From the NCBI GenBank assembly GCA_949298505.1, contig CASFWW010000030.1, positions 1-64,000 on the forward strand: a stretch of DNA of 64,000 nt, given 5' to 3'. A model generated the notes under the pieces. It saw only the letters and a program-made list of their open reading frames with translations, was not told where the DNA came from and ran no database searches. The position numbers and the translations under genes are program-made. Shown piece by piece: positions 17,063-28,300 of this stretch (positions are counted from its first letter, which is position 1; each line of letters opens with the position of its first letter). The DNA is from Ornithoclostridium sp949298505. GTDB taxonomy: Bacteria > Bacillota > Clostridia > Christensenellales > UBA3700.

Positions 17063-18481
17063 TTGGAAAACAAAACATATCTGACCAAAATGGAAAAATC
17101 GGGGTACGGGCTCGCCGCTCTCGGGCAGGGAGCCATGTACGCGATGATGACTTCGTGGCTGAGCAGGTTCTATACCGACGTGCTCGGTCTGGAGCTTCTT
17201 TTCGTTATGGGTCTGATGTGGGTCGCAAGGCTTGTTTTCGCGATAGGCGATCCGCTTATGGGCGTGCTGGTGGACAACACCCGTTCTAGGTTCGGCAAGA
17301 TGAGGCAGTATCTGCTTTTCGCGCCGTTCATAGTTTCGCTTCTCAGCGTTTTCCTTTTTATAGATTTCGGGCTGGACATGACCGGCAAGATGATCTACGC
17401 TTCGATCACGTATATGGTCTGGGGCGTGGCGTACGCAGTCTGCGACGTGCCGTTCTGGGGGCTTCCTTACGCAATGACCCCCAACGTAGAGGAGAGGGAT
17501 AAATTCCTGTCCTTCGCCCGTACGCTGAACAGCATAGGCGGCGCGCTTCCGGTCGCGATAGTCGCGCTCCTGATCGGGGACAATTTGCTCGGTCTGAGAA
17601 AAGGACTGATGGTGGGCGCGATACTGTTCTCAGCGATAGCGATCGTACCGTTTTCAATGACGTTCTTTTTCACAAGGGAAAGGATCGAACCTCAGAAGGA
17701 AAAACTTTCAGTAAAGCAATCTTTTCAGGTGATAGGCAAGTGCAAACCGCTGGTGCTGGTGATGCTTTTCGGTCTGCTCAGCTTCGGAAGATATATGATC
17801 CAGGCTTCGTATACCTATGCGGCGGACTACGTTTTCACTTATTACGAAACTGCCAATTCGTTCACCGCTTTCGTCTACGATATGAGGCAGATCCTCGGCG
17901 CGGCGCTGATCGGGATAGGTATGTTCCCGTCAATGATCATAATGCCCAAACTTCTGAAAAAATACAACACCCGCGTGATAGCGCTCGGCGCCGGAGTGTT
18001 TTCGGGCGCAGTTCTCGGGCTTTTCTTCCTTATAGGCATAGTCACGCAGTACAATTACTACATTGCTCTCCCGTTCTTCTTCCTGAGCGGACTTCCTCTC
18101 GGGATTTACAACGTGATAACCTTCTCGATGGTGGGAGAGTGCATAGACTATCTCCAGTATAAGCTAGACATACGCGCGGAAGGGCTGGCTTCTTCCTGCA
18201 TATCTTTCGTCGGCAAACTCAGCGCGGCGTTCAGCGCGGGTGCGATACCGCTTGTGCTCGAGATCGCGGATTACGTCCAGCCGGTCACGGAAAACGGAGT
18301 CACCGTGATCCAACAGCAGACCCAGGGCACGCGCACCGCGATATTCATGCTGCTCACCCTGATCCCGGCGGTCAGCCTTTTCGTCTCGACTCTGCCCCTT
18401 CTTGCATACGACCTTGTCGGCAGAAAAAAGAGGGCGATAGAAGAGGCGCTGAAGAAGAAACAGGTCATAAAAGAAGATTGA
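17063..18481 (+). CDS. GPH-family sugar:cation symporter (MFS)
   Basis: The 472-aa protein has about 12 membrane segments and the MelB-type signatures GDPLMGVLVDNTRSRFGKMR in the first cytoplasmic loop and GECIDYLQYKLDIRAEGLA near residue 360. The start is a TTG at 17063, 6 nt after AAGGAG; the next in-frame ATG would remove nine residues and has no ribosome site. It likely imports a glycoside or disaccharide with a cation. It has its own promoter, so a link to glycerol use is not implied. The gene ends in a bidirectional terminator shared with the TetR gene. Confidence 0.87.
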   Translation: MENKTYLTKMEKSGYGLAALGQGAMYAMMTSWLSRFYTDVLGLELLFVMGLMWVARLVFAIGDPLMGVLVDNTRSRFGKMRQYLLFAPFIVSLLSVFLFIDFGLDMTGKMIYASITYMVWGVAYAVCDVPFWGLPYAMTPNVEERDKFLSFARTLNSIGGALPVAIVALLIGDNLLGLRKGLMVGAILFSAIAIVPFSMTFFFTRERIEPQKEKLSVKQSFQVIGKCKPLVLVMLFGLLSFGRYMIQASYTYAADYVFTYYETANSFTAFVYDMRQILGAALIGIGMFPSMIIMPKLLKKYNTRVIALGAGVFSGAVLGLFFLIGIVTQYNYYIALPFFFLSGLPLGIYNVITFSMVGECIDYLQYKLDIRAEGLASSCISFVGKLSAAFSAGAIPLVLEIADYVQPVTENGVTVIQQQTQGTRTAIFMLLTLIPAVSLFVSTLPLLAYDLVGRKKRAIEEALKKKQVIKED

Positions 18482-18518
18482 CATTTTCAGATAAACGCAA
18501 ATACTTGCGCAGGGTATT

Positions 18519-18548
18519 AAAAAAGACGCTTTTGCAGCGTCTTTTCTT
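18519..18548 (+). terminator. Bidirectional intrinsic terminator
   Basis: AAAAGACGCT-tttgc-AGCGTCTTTT, with T-runs on both strands, between the convergent transporter and TetR genes. Confidence 0.85.
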
Positions 18549-18563
18549 TTTTTGTTGAGCTTT

Positions 18564-19118
18564 TCAGACCTGAAAGCCGCCTTTGATATGGTTGGTCAGC
18601 GACTGAAGCAGATAATTTGCCTTGGGCGTGCCTATGTCCTGGAGATTGTCGCATATAGTCTCGACAAGTCCGGAGATAAGGAAGCATACCGAGTATTCAA
18701 ACATAGTCCTGTCGCGGTAGCGGTATGAATTTTCCTGCAGTATCTTGTTTTCGAGCAGTCCTTTCAGCTTTCTGCGGAAATCGGAATGGAAATTGTTCTG
18801 AAGCAGATTGATGTAAAGGTCGAGGTCCTTTTGCAGAAAATCGAATACGTGTTTAAGAAAAGGCTCCGGATTTGTCAGTATCGTTGCGAAATCAAACTTG
18901 TCCAGCACGCTCGTTATGTTGGCAATAATGTCGTTGTGGACCTGTTCGATAACGTCTGTCGCGTCGTAGTAATGCAGATAAAAAGTGCTGCGGCTGACGT
19001 CCGCGAGAGAGCATATCTCCTTTATTGAAAGCTTGTTGATCGGCACCGTATTCAGAAGCTGAACGGTCGCGGTGATTATAGCCCTTTGCGTCTTTCTTAT
19101 TCTTCTGTCCTTTGGCAT
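18564..19118 (-). CDS. TetR/AcrR-family transcriptional regulator
   Basis: The 184-aa protein starts MPKDRRIRKTQRAIITATVQ, with AAGGAGT 6 nt upstream of the ATG at 19118; an upstream in-frame ATG at 19175 lacks one. The HTH is INKLSIKEICSLADVSRSTF followed by YLHY at about residues 25-48. The C-terminal ligand domain is of the DhaS-like type with CVFLISGLVET as a helix. It lies back to back with the DegV gene across a 172-bp intergenic region and might control it or itself. The effector cannot be deduced. Confidence 0.9.
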   Translation of the reverse strand: MPKDRRIRKTQRAIITATVQLLNTVPINKLSIKEICSLADVSRSTFYLHYYDATDVIEQVHNDIIANITSVLDKFDFATILTNPEPFLKHVFDFLQKDLDLYINLLQNNFHSDFRRKLKGLLENKILQENSYRYRDRTMFEYSVCFLISGLVETICDNLQDIGTPKANYLLQSLTNHIKGGFQV

Positions 19119-19290
19119 AAAAGACTCCTTGTTAAAAAATTGACAAAAAGCGTTGTTTTGTACGGTAGTGAGCAATAAACCGAGTTTTATATGCGTAAAA
19201 TATTACGCCGTATGCGCATTTTTGTTCTATAATTATTATAGATTAAAAATTTACACTTGTCTATTATTTGACATATATTTAGGAGGCAAT

Positions 19291-20178
19291 ATGATTCATA
19301 TCGTAACTGACGCAACGACCGACTTCCCCAAACAGTTTTACGAAAAGGATTTCACCGTTCTTCCGATGGGCTTTATGCTCGACGACGAAGACTTTGACGG
19401 AGAGACCAAAAACCTTTCTGCAAAAGAATTCTACGACTTTATGCGCGCCGGGAGAAAGACGAATACGCGTATGGTTGACGAGGCGACGATTTTAAAGTAC
19501 GTCGAGCCTCTCCTGAAAGAAGGAAAAGACGTGCTTTACGTTGTATTCTCGTCCGGACTTTCCGGTACGTACGACAACGCGGTGCGCGTTTTCAAAGAAC
19601 TCCATGAAAAATATCCGTCCTGCAAACTCGCGGCGGTGGACAGCTACAACGCGAGCATGGGCGAAGGTCTGCTCGTATGGTACACGCTGAAGAAGAGGGC
19701 AGAAGGCGCTTCGTTTGAAGAACTTTGCAAGTACGTTGAAGAAACTCAGACGCACCTGTGCTCCTATTTCACGGTGGACGATCTCAAGCATCTGGCAAGA
19801 TTGGGCAGAGTTACCAAGACTGCGGCGTTCATCGGTTCTCTCGCCAACATCAAGCCCGTGCTTTTCGTCAATTCCAAAGGCAAACTCATCCCGATCGGCA
19901 AGGTCGTTTCCCGCAAAAAGTCGCTCAAGGCGCTTGTCGACAAGATGGAAGAAAAGATGCTTCCGGCAAGCGAGCAGAAAAAGATATTCATAGGTCACGG
20001 CGATTGCTACGAAGACGCGGTTTACGTCAAGAACGAAATTGAAAAGAGATTCGGTCTTGACTGTATGGTCATTGACTACATCGGACCGGTCATCGGCGCT
20101 CACGCAGGAGCAGGCGTCGTTGCGCTGTTCTTCCTCGGAAGCGACAAAGTGGAAAAGAACGACACTTCGACAGACTGA
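19291..20178 (+). CDS. DegV-family fatty-acid-binding protein
   Basis: The 295-aa protein has the DegV fold: IVTDATTDFP at the N-terminus, VVFSSGLSGTYDNAV around residue 85, and the C-terminal IGPVIGAHAGAGVVALFFLG. DegV/FakB proteins bind a fatty acid and present it to the kinase FakA for entry into phospholipid synthesis. AGGAGG at 19281-19286 fixes the start at 19291, although the frame is open further upstream. The divergent TetR gene could respond to fatty acids, which is speculation. Confidence 0.93.
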   Translation: MIHIVTDATTDFPKQFYEKDFTVLPMGFMLDDEDFDGETKNLSAKEFYDFMRAGRKTNTRMVDEATILKYVEPLLKEGKDVLYVVFSSGLSGTYDNAVRVFKELHEKYPSCKLAAVDSYNASMGEGLLVWYTLKKRAEGASFEELCKYVEETQTHLCSYFTVDDLKHLARLGRVTKTAAFIGSLANIKPVLFVNSKGKLIPIGKVVSRKKSLKALVDKMEEKMLPASEQKKIFIGHGDCYEDAVYVKNEIEKRFGLDCMVIDYIGPVIGAHAGAGVVALFFLGSDKVEKNDTSTD

Positions 20179-20193
20179 AAATAGACGGTTTTT

Positions 20194-20225
20194 GCCCCCG
20201 TTTTCAATCAAACGGGGGCTTTTTG
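20194..20225 (+). terminator. Intrinsic terminator
   Basis: GCCCCCGTTT-6 nt-AAACGGGGGC followed by TTTTT, 15 nt after the degV-family gene. Confidence 0.9.
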
Positions 20226-20316
20226 TATATTTTTAAACGCTTGAACGAAAAAACGCTTGAAATATAAAAGCATTTAAGGCACAATTATAACAAGATAAGA
20301 ACAAGGGGATAAAGTT

Positions 20317-21624
20317 ATGTATGATTACAGCTCAAAGGTCATAGACCTCAACAAGGCGCTTTCACTTGTCAAGGACGGGTGCAATATAGTCACCGGTCTG
20401 GGCGCGGCGGAGGCATACGCTTTTCTCAGTTCGCTCCATACGATAGCGGACAAAGTCAGAAACGTCAAGGTCACGACCTGCCTGTCCGTCAGCGAATACG
20501 AATATACCAAGGCAGAGTATTCGGATTCGTTTAAAATAGAGAGCTGGTTTTATTCTGCAAAACAGCGCAAGGATCATGCTCAGGGCAATCTTGCGTTCAT
20601 ACCCAATCATCTGCACCTCGCCGCAAGCAAAAGACTGTGGGCGGCTCACCCCGACATCGTAGTCGTCAACGCGAGTATGCCGGACAAGCACGGCTATATG
20701 TCGATAGGCTTGTCCAACGTCTACGAAAAGGCTATGATAGAGGCGGCTGATCTGGTCATCGTTGAGGTGAACCCGCACGTGCCGCGCGTTTTCGGAGACT
20801 GCGATCTGCACGTGTCGCAGGTCGATTATATCCTGGAAACGGATTACGAACTGCCTGAGATCCCCGACGTTGAACCCAACGAAAAAGACAGGAAGATAGG
20901 CAAGCTTGTCGCCGATTACGTCAACGACGGAGACTGCATACAGCTGGGCATAGGCGGCATCCCCAACGCTTTCGCTCAGGCGCTTATGAGCAAACACGAC
21001 CTGGGCATACATACCGAAATGCTGACGACCGGCATGGTCGATCTGATAGAAGCCGGCGTCGTCAACGGCAGCAGAAAGCAGAGAAACAAGGGCAAGGTCG
21101 TCACCGCGTTCGCGCTGGGCAAAAAAAGGCTTTACGAGTTTATGGACGACAACATCGGCATAGAGGTCAGGAATTGTGCCGAGGTCAACGATCCGTACGT
21201 GATTGCGCAGAACGACAATCAGATATCCGTAAATACGACTCTTGAAGTCGACCTCACGGGTCAGTGCTGCAGCGAGTCTCTCGGCTCCAGACAGTTCAGC
21301 GGCACGGGCGGTCAGGCGGATACTGCGATCGGCGCGCAGATGTCCAAAAACGGAAAATCTTTTATCGTGCTGTACTCCACCGCGATGGTCAAGAATCACC
21401 ATACCGGCGAGAGAGAGGAGAAATCCAAGATAGTCTGTCAGCTGAAAGCCGGCGCGGCGGTTTCGCTTTCGAGAAACGACATAGATTTCCTCGCTACCGA
21501 ATACGGCGTCGTGTCGTTGAGGGGCACAAACATCAGAGAGAGAGTGGAAAAGATCATTTCGGTCGCTCATCCTATGTTCAGAGAACAGCTTCGTGCCGAA
21601 GCAAGAAAGCTGGGGCTGATCTGA
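20317..21624 (+). CDS. Acetyl-CoA hydrolase/transferase family CoA-transferase
   Basis: The 435-aa protein belongs to the family of 4-hydroxybutyrate and butyryl-CoA:acetate CoA-transferases. Seen are VNPHVPRVFGDCDLHVSQVD, the oxyanion-type loop IQLGIGGIPNAFAQAL, the segment IHTEMLTTGMVDLIEAG whose glutamate is the family's catalytic residue, and SGTGGQADTAIGA. It moves CoA between carboxylates, typically to acetate in anaerobic fermentation; the exact substrate is unclear. AAGGGGAT precedes the ATG by 6 nt. It stands as a single gene between two terminators. Confidence 0.9.
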   Translation: MYDYSSKVIDLNKALSLVKDGCNIVTGLGAAEAYAFLSSLHTIADKVRNVKVTTCLSVSEYEYTKAEYSDSFKIESWFYSAKQRKDHAQGNLAFIPNHLHLAASKRLWAAHPDIVVVNASMPDKHGYMSIGLSNVYEKAMIEAADLVIVEVNPHVPRVFGDCDLHVSQVDYILETDYELPEIPDVEPNEKDRKIGKLVADYVNDGDCIQLGIGGIPNAFAQALMSKHDLGIHTEMLTTGMVDLIEAGVVNGSRKQRNKGKVVTAFALGKKRLYEFMDDNIGIEVRNCAEVNDPYVIAQNDNQISVNTTLEVDLTGQCCSESLGSRQFSGTGGQADTAIGAQMSKNGKSFIVLYSTAMVKNHHTGEREEKSKIVCQLKAGAAVSLSRNDIDFLATEYGVVSLRGTNIRERVEKIISVAHPMFREQLRAEARKLGLI

Positions 21625-21655
21625 GACAAGTGCAGACTATGCAGATATAGAACGA

Positions 21656-21692
21656 GAGGAAGCTACGCTCCTGCGAAGCTTCCCTTTTTTTC
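21656..21692 (+). terminator. Intrinsic terminator
   Basis: GAGGAAGCT-12 nt-AGCTTCCC followed by a run of Ts, about 30 nt after the CoA-transferase stop. Confidence 0.8.
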
Positions 21693-21707
21693 AGGTAAAG
21701 AGGAGCA

Positions 21708-21836
21708 ATGCGAACAAAGCATAAAGCGTCGCGCCTTGTTGCATTAAAATGCATGCGGCTTGCGTGTTTTGTGCTTCCCGTTATTTTTTGTTTGCCGGGC
21801 GGTTGTCTGAAACGCAAAACCGGTCGCGGGAAGTAA
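21708..21836 (+). CDS. Possible 42-aa hydrophobic peptide
   Basis: An ATG at 21708 follows AAAGAGGAG by 2-3 nt, just after the terminator, and opens a 42-codon frame ending in TAA. The peptide is basic at both ends with a hydrophobic, cysteine-containing centre (RLACFVLPVIFCLPGGC), reminiscent of a short signal peptide or membrane peptide. No promoter is obvious between it and the terminator, and the spacing of the ribosome site is short. It may be chance; no family is recognised. Confidence 0.22.
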   Translation: MRTKHKASRLVALKCMRLACFVLPVIFCLPGGCLKRKTGRGK

Positions 21837-22347
21837 AGAAAGAAACGTGGTAAGTCTTCTTTTCCCGACTATTCGGAAAAATTTTACAATTAAAAATATT
21901 TATTAACAATTTTGAATATTTATTCAACACTCGGGGCGAAAATTAAAGAACTTACATTGTAAATAACATGTAAGAAACGGAACAGTGAGTCCCCGTTTTG
22001 TGTATTAAATAAAAAAACAGCGCGGACAAAATCAGCCCGGCTGAGCGGTTTTTTACGCTAAAGGGCGTTTTGCGCGCAGAGAAGAGAGAATCCGGCTTTT
22101 TGTCTTAAGCAAGAATTTATGGACGTTACGGTTTTCCATTTGCATATTTCAGATTAAAACGATTTGTTAAATTGCGATGTGAAACAGAATAATTTTGACA
22201 AAATCAAGCGGTTTCGCGTAAATTTGCCGTGAATAAACATTTGTAAATAATAAAATTTAATGTTACAATCATTATATATGCTTTTACGCGTGTGCACGTA
22301 TACGCATGCGCCGGTCAAGGCGCAACCTTTTGATGAGAGGTGAATTT
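21837..22347. other. AT-rich region upstream of the giant-gene pair
   Basis: About 510 bp without a convincing gene. It contains AT-rich tracts, weak hairpins (CAGC-ccg-GCTG then AGCGGTTTTTT at about 22036-22056; AAACGG...CCGTTTT at about 21975-22000) and, near its end, a good promoter. No known riboswitch motif was recognised. Confidence 0.6.
22241..22269 (+). promoter_or_regulatory. Promoter of the giant surface-protein genes
   Basis: TTGTAA (22241-22246), 17 nt, TACAAT (22264-22269), with an expected leader of about 72 nt before the ATG at 22348. Confidence 0.6.
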
Positions 22348-25300
22348 ATGAGCAGAAACAGAAAAATATCGGCGCTCGCGCTTATCGTATTCGTCGCTGT
22401 TGTCGTTCTGGCGGTCGCTTTGACGGCGTGTGACGACGAGACGGTGTCTTTTTCCGTCACTCTTGACTGTGACGGAGGAATGATGGGCGAGGTCGGAACT
22501 TATACCGTAAGTGTAAATGCGGGAGAAAAGGTCGATCTGACGAAATATTCTCCGATCAAAAGCGGTTACACTTTCTGCGGCTGGAGCGACGGAACTTCAA
22601 TGTATGCCACAGAGTACGTCCCGACAAAGGACGCGACTCTGAAGGCGGTATGGCTGGATTCTTCGGCAAGCACCACTGTCGGCGCGCTCAAAGCGATCCT
22701 TGCGGCGGTGAGTAATGACGGCGGCGCGTTCGGCTTTACGTTTGCCGGCACGGGCACGGACGCGGACGGAAACGCGACCGGCATTGCGCTGAAAGCGCTC
22801 GTCAGCGACGAAGAAGATTATACGCTCGGTCTTGAAATTACCGACGGAGCGGGAGAAAGAACGCTGGGCGTTTACGTTATGGACGAAGTTCTTTATGTCT
22901 GGTCGCCCGATCTCGGCGGAGTTGCGCTTGAAGACTTCGACATGAATTACATCATCAGTACGGCGGTAAGAGTGCCTGAAGTCCTCGGCAATCTCGTAGG
23001 AGGCATAAGTCTTGCCGGCATGGATTTCGAAACCCTGCTCGGAATGCTGTTCACGATGTTTACAAAGACAAGCGCGACTTCTGACGGCGTAAACACGGTT
23101 TACCATATAGAAATCAACCCTATCGGCTTGCAGGGTATAGCAAGCTTGCTCAACCTCATAAATCTCGATTCTATCCTCAAAGGAGCGGGGCTCAATCTCA
23201 AGACCTCCGGCTTCATCAACTGGTTCAAAGAAATTCTTCCCGATATAGACATAAACCTTGACGTTGCGGTAAATTCCACCACGGGGAAACTGGCTTCAGT
23301 CAGTTCGGACGCCGTATACGGAGGAGAAAAATATTTTGAATTTTCCACCGCGGAAGCCGGGTTCGTTTCCGCAGACGAAGTGCAACCCGTAGAACCCGAA
23401 GTCCTCAGGGGCTATCAGACGATCTCACTGGGGAACATAGATCTCAGCGTGAATCTTTCGGTTGAAAACGACGGCGCCGACGTCGGGGCGTTCATAAACG
23501 CGGTCGCCGGCACAAACGCGATACCGCAAGGCGCGCTGACGCTTTCGAGCGCGCTCAATTACAGGCTTGATCTCGCGACGTCGCTTGACATCGCTCAGGA
23601 CGGGCAGGGCGACAACAATTACATAGTTCTTGAACTTTACGAGGTTAAATCAGACGGGTCTGACGAACTCTTCATGGGCGCCTACTACAAGGACGGGAAT
23701 CTTTATGTCGACATAGCGAAAATGCTCGGCAACGTTTACGGCGGCAAGGGCGTTAAGATCGGCGTTGATCTTTCACAGCTTATTTCCGGCGTGAAAAAAG
23801 TCGTGACAGACGCGATCGACAGCACTTTCTTCACCGAGGACCGCGCGTTGAACGGCAACGCCAGATTGGACAAGAACGGAGTCACCGCGCTTTCGGGCAG
23901 TGAGGGCAACTATTACGTGTCGGGCGGCGTGCTCAACTTCATTCAGGTACTTGTCGGAGTGTTTGGCGTGGACGGCGACAAGGTCAGCGTGACGGACGGT
24001 CAGGACGGCGACGGTAATTACAGCATACTCAATTTCAACGTGGACGGCGAATTCATCGCGTCGTTCCTGAACGCGATCGGCACCACGGCTACGATCCCCG
24101 ATTTCGGAGAAGTCAATCTCGGAATAAAACTCAACGACGACGGACTCAGCGCGCTTTCGATCGACGCCGATCTGAAAGGCGGCATCAGCGCGTCTGTCCT
24201 TTGCGATTCCTTCTCGATAGGAAAATCTCCCGAGTTCGAGGGATATGATTCCATTTCCGATTACGTCGGCGCGATGGTGGGCGACGAAAGCAAGTATACT
24301 TATTCGGTCAAAGAACTGGTGGCGTCAGTGCTCGGCGGCATTTCGCTGGACGCAAACGTGCGTCTGACGCTTGCCGGCGGCAAATACAACGTGATGGATA
24401 TAATTTCTCTGTTCGGTCTTGACAATACCGGCGGGGTGCAGACTCCGTGGACGCTTTCCGCAGACAGCGCGGTAGACGCGAGACTGACGGCGGACATCGC
24501 GGTGGATCCTTCCACAAACACCCTGTCCGCGGCGATCGTTCTCTCGCTCAACGAGGATTTCTGTCTGGGAGCCGACAAGATACTCCCGGCAGGAAAACTG
24601 CTGGCGGTTTATCTGTCTCAGGACGGCACGGGATATATCGACCTGACCGGCATATCGCTCTTCGGCGTGAACCTGCCGGCGGTCAAAGCCAATATAGATC
24701 TTTCGTCCGTGATAGACTCGTTGATGTCGGGTCTTGATACGGAGCTGAAATTCGACGTTTCCGGATTGTTCGGAACGTCTGAAGAACAGACGCTTTCACG
24801 CCTGAATGCCGACGGCTCGGCAACTCCTCTGACGCTGGCGTCTCAGGTGACTGCGGAGGCGAGCGGTATAATTCTCAACTCTGATTCTCTCAGACTCAAT
24901 CTTACTCTTGCCACTTTGTCGGCGATGCTCAACGCGTTCGGCATTCAGTTTACGCTCCCCGAAGGTCTCAGTGCAGATCTTTCGGCTTCGCTTGACGGTC
25001 AGGGACTCAGCGTGCAGGCAAACGCAGGCATTGCGGCGAGCGAAGGTTACGACGCGCTCGGCTTAGGTCTCAATCTCACGGTCGGAGAGGACGGTTTCAT
25101 GATCGGTGTGAACGGCTTGTCGTCTCAGATAGAACAGCAGATCAAGGAAGACACAGCAGATCTTGCGGACGCGCAGTCCAACGTGATCAAAGCTTTGCTG
25201 GGCACGGTGGGCAAGATGACGGTGGGGATCTCGCTTGAAGTCAGTGCGGACGAACAGGCGGATCTCGGCGCGTACGTGAAACAGTTTGTTGCCACCTGGC

Positions 25301-28300
25301 TCCCCGATACCGACATAGACGTGACGATAGAAAGCGGCAGGGCGGATCTTCTCATCGCGCTTAATGCGGAAAGAGGAGAATACGCGGTAGTGCTGACCGA
25401 AGGCGACGGCAACGTGATACTGAGCGCGCGCGTATGTGGCGAAACGATAATCGTTACCGTAGCTGATTTCGGAAGTTTCCTGATCAGGGACACCGGGCTT
25501 ATATCTGTGATAGAGGACGCCGTGAACGCTGCGGTGGACGGCATACAGAACGCAGATCTCAACGTCTTGTTTGAAAATCTGCTCAATCCGTCTTCGGACG
25601 GTGACAGCGAAGGGTCTCAGTCCGGCGAATCTCAGCCTGGGGAGACCGTTGGGCCTGAAACTCCCTCTGAGGGGGATTCCGGAGCGGCGATCGACGTGAT
25701 CTCGCTGCTCGCAGGCGTGTCGGCAGAAGACGCTGTAATTAATATTGATATCACGCGCGAGATGATAAGTTCAATTCTCTCCGCGCTCGGCATAGAAGTG
25801 GATTTCGTTTCCGCAGGCGGTTCGATAGACATTGTGAACGGCAAGGCGGAAGTAAACGCGACGATAGGCGAAGGCGCGCTTGAACTCGGCATCGGACTGA
25901 CGATCGGAAAGACAGACGACGAAACGACAGATTACGGTTTTGCGTCAGACCTGCTCAAGGCGTACGGCGACGACGGGTTCGTGCCCACGGGAGAGAACGA
26001 CGCTGAAAATCTCCGCGCATATCTGACGGACGGGCTCAAGGCGCTGGCTGTCTACCGCAGTTATATGGCAAGCTGGTCGCTTTCGGCGCTGGCAAGCGAG
26101 TATACCCGTTACGCTCAGTCCGACGGCGTGCTCATATTCACTTCGAGAGAAGATCTCAGACAATATCTGATGGGCCTTCTTGAGGGTGTTTCTCTTGAAG
26201 CGGACGTGACTGTGGATTTCACTCCGGGAGAATACAACATCCTTGAACTGGTGGGCAAATTCGTGGATCTCACGTCTCTCGGACTTCCCGCAGACAGTTC
26301 TCTGATCGTGTCTTTCGGCGAGCCTTCGATAGATCTTTCAATCAGATTCAACAGTGCGATGCGCGTTGACGGCAGCGACGTCGACGGCGTGATGGCGCTT
26401 GAAATAATAGCCAATCAGGACCTTGCTCTCGGCACTACGGCAGGTGGCGGAGAAGGGGTCGGCATAGTAAAAGCGGGTCAGGCTCTGCTTGCTCTCTACA
26501 TCAGGAACGGCAGCCTTTATATCGACGTTACGGCGCTTGAAGTGCTGGGGCTCAACCTGCCCGTGTTCAAAGCGGACAATTTCGACCTGCCCGCATTCCT
26601 CTACGATCAGATAGAGAATGCGATCTCCGGCATGTTTGCCGAGGACGAGACTGCCGGATCCGGAGCGAGAGCGCTTGCTCTTGCCGGAGCAGATTCGACC
26701 GGCGGCAACATTTCGCTGACGGTAGCACGCAACAGGCTGGAACTTTCGGCTACGGTTAGCGCGGTGGGCGCGTTGCTTTCCAATTTCCTGACCGGCGACA
26801 GTGCGGCGACGGTGGAGAGCATACTCGGAGCGCTGGGCGGCATGTCTGTCAGCGTAAGTCTTACCAGAGACGATTCTCAGGGCAACGGGGTGTACGCTTT
26901 CTCGCTCAAAGCTTCCGGAGAGATCATGCAGACGGTCGACGGAGCGCCTTCAGAACTCTCTCTTGAGGTCAGCGCTTCGACGGCGGATATAAAAGCGGGA
27001 GACTCCTCTCAGTACGACAGCTTCGGCGCATACGTGGACGGCATAATCGCAGGATACGACAAGACTTATTCAGATATATTGAGAGGCATTGCGGACAATC
27101 TGTTCAAGGGCTCGATGGTCATTGACGTTGACGTAAACGCAAACGAGGGCAGATATTATCTGAACGGACTTGTCAACAACATCCTCAACGCTGTGACGGA
27201 TTCTGACGGCATAAGCGTGCCCATAGCGGTCGAAACGGGCGAGTTTACAAAATCGGTACAGCTCATTCTGCAATGGAACCTGGATCCCGACACAAGGAAA
27301 CTCAAACTGATGTTCGAAGTCAGGAACGCAGGCGACGTGATGATAGGCGCGTATATGTACGACGGCGAACTGGTCGTCGACCTCACCGGCGTAGGACTTG
27401 TCAGCGTCAATGTGACCAACGTCGCCGTGATAAGCCAGCTGACGGATACGCTTATGAATGCGATCGACAGTCTGCAGGGGCTTGATCTGAACGAGCTTCT
27501 CGGAGGTTTGTTCGGAGACAATTCCGCTTCTGCGATGTCGGCGGTGACGTACTCAGGCGAAGAAAGCGGCAGCGCTGCGAGCGACGCGGCGACATCCGAA
27601 AACGCGTGGATCGTTCAGCTTCTCGGAGTGGTGATGCTTGAAAACGCCAACATAAAACTCGCGCTTTCCACTCAGCTTCTCGAAGACATAATTTACGCGC
27701 TTGCAGGCACAAAAATAGACCTGGGAAGCGATCTGTTCGATCTCAACGCAAACCTCGGCATACTTACGGGCATAGTCGAATTCGACGCGACGCTGTTCGG
27801 CGACGGCGAAAACGCGCTGATAAGCATGAGCGTAGACGCTTCTCTCAGCAACGACACGATCGTGTCCAACGCGTATATCCAGGCTGTATTCCTGCGCGAC
27901 CATTACGAACTGGACGCGACGGATACGGGCAGTATCGTAAAAGATATACTGGACGAAGTCGCGGACGCGGAATTTTCAGTTGATCTGTCGGTAGCGTTTA
28001 AAAAAGGCACTTATAACGTGGCGGAGCTTCTCGCTGATTTCGGCGTCAGCGCGCTGGCGGGAACTCAGCTTTTGTGGACGTTCACCGAAGATACTAACAT
28101 AACGCTCACTCTCAAGGTCAGTCTTAAGACGTATTCTGCGGACGCGGACGGCGCTAAGCAGGGCATGGCGGCGATAGAGATAATCGCTAAAAACGACTTT
28201 ACTCTGGGATCGAGCAACTTTATAAAGGCGGGCAGCGTAGTACTCGGACTTTACGCGTACGGCGGTGTCACCTATCTCGACGCAAGCGGTATAGAGCTTC

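Noticed and set aside
20362..21570. 402-aa minus-strand frame opposite the CoA-transferase
   Set aside because: Antisense shadow of a conserved gene; no ribosome site or family signature.
21837..22347. c-di-GMP or other riboswitch upstream of the giant adhesin-like genes
   Set aside because: No GEMM-type conserved strings or other known aptamer cores could be found by eye.
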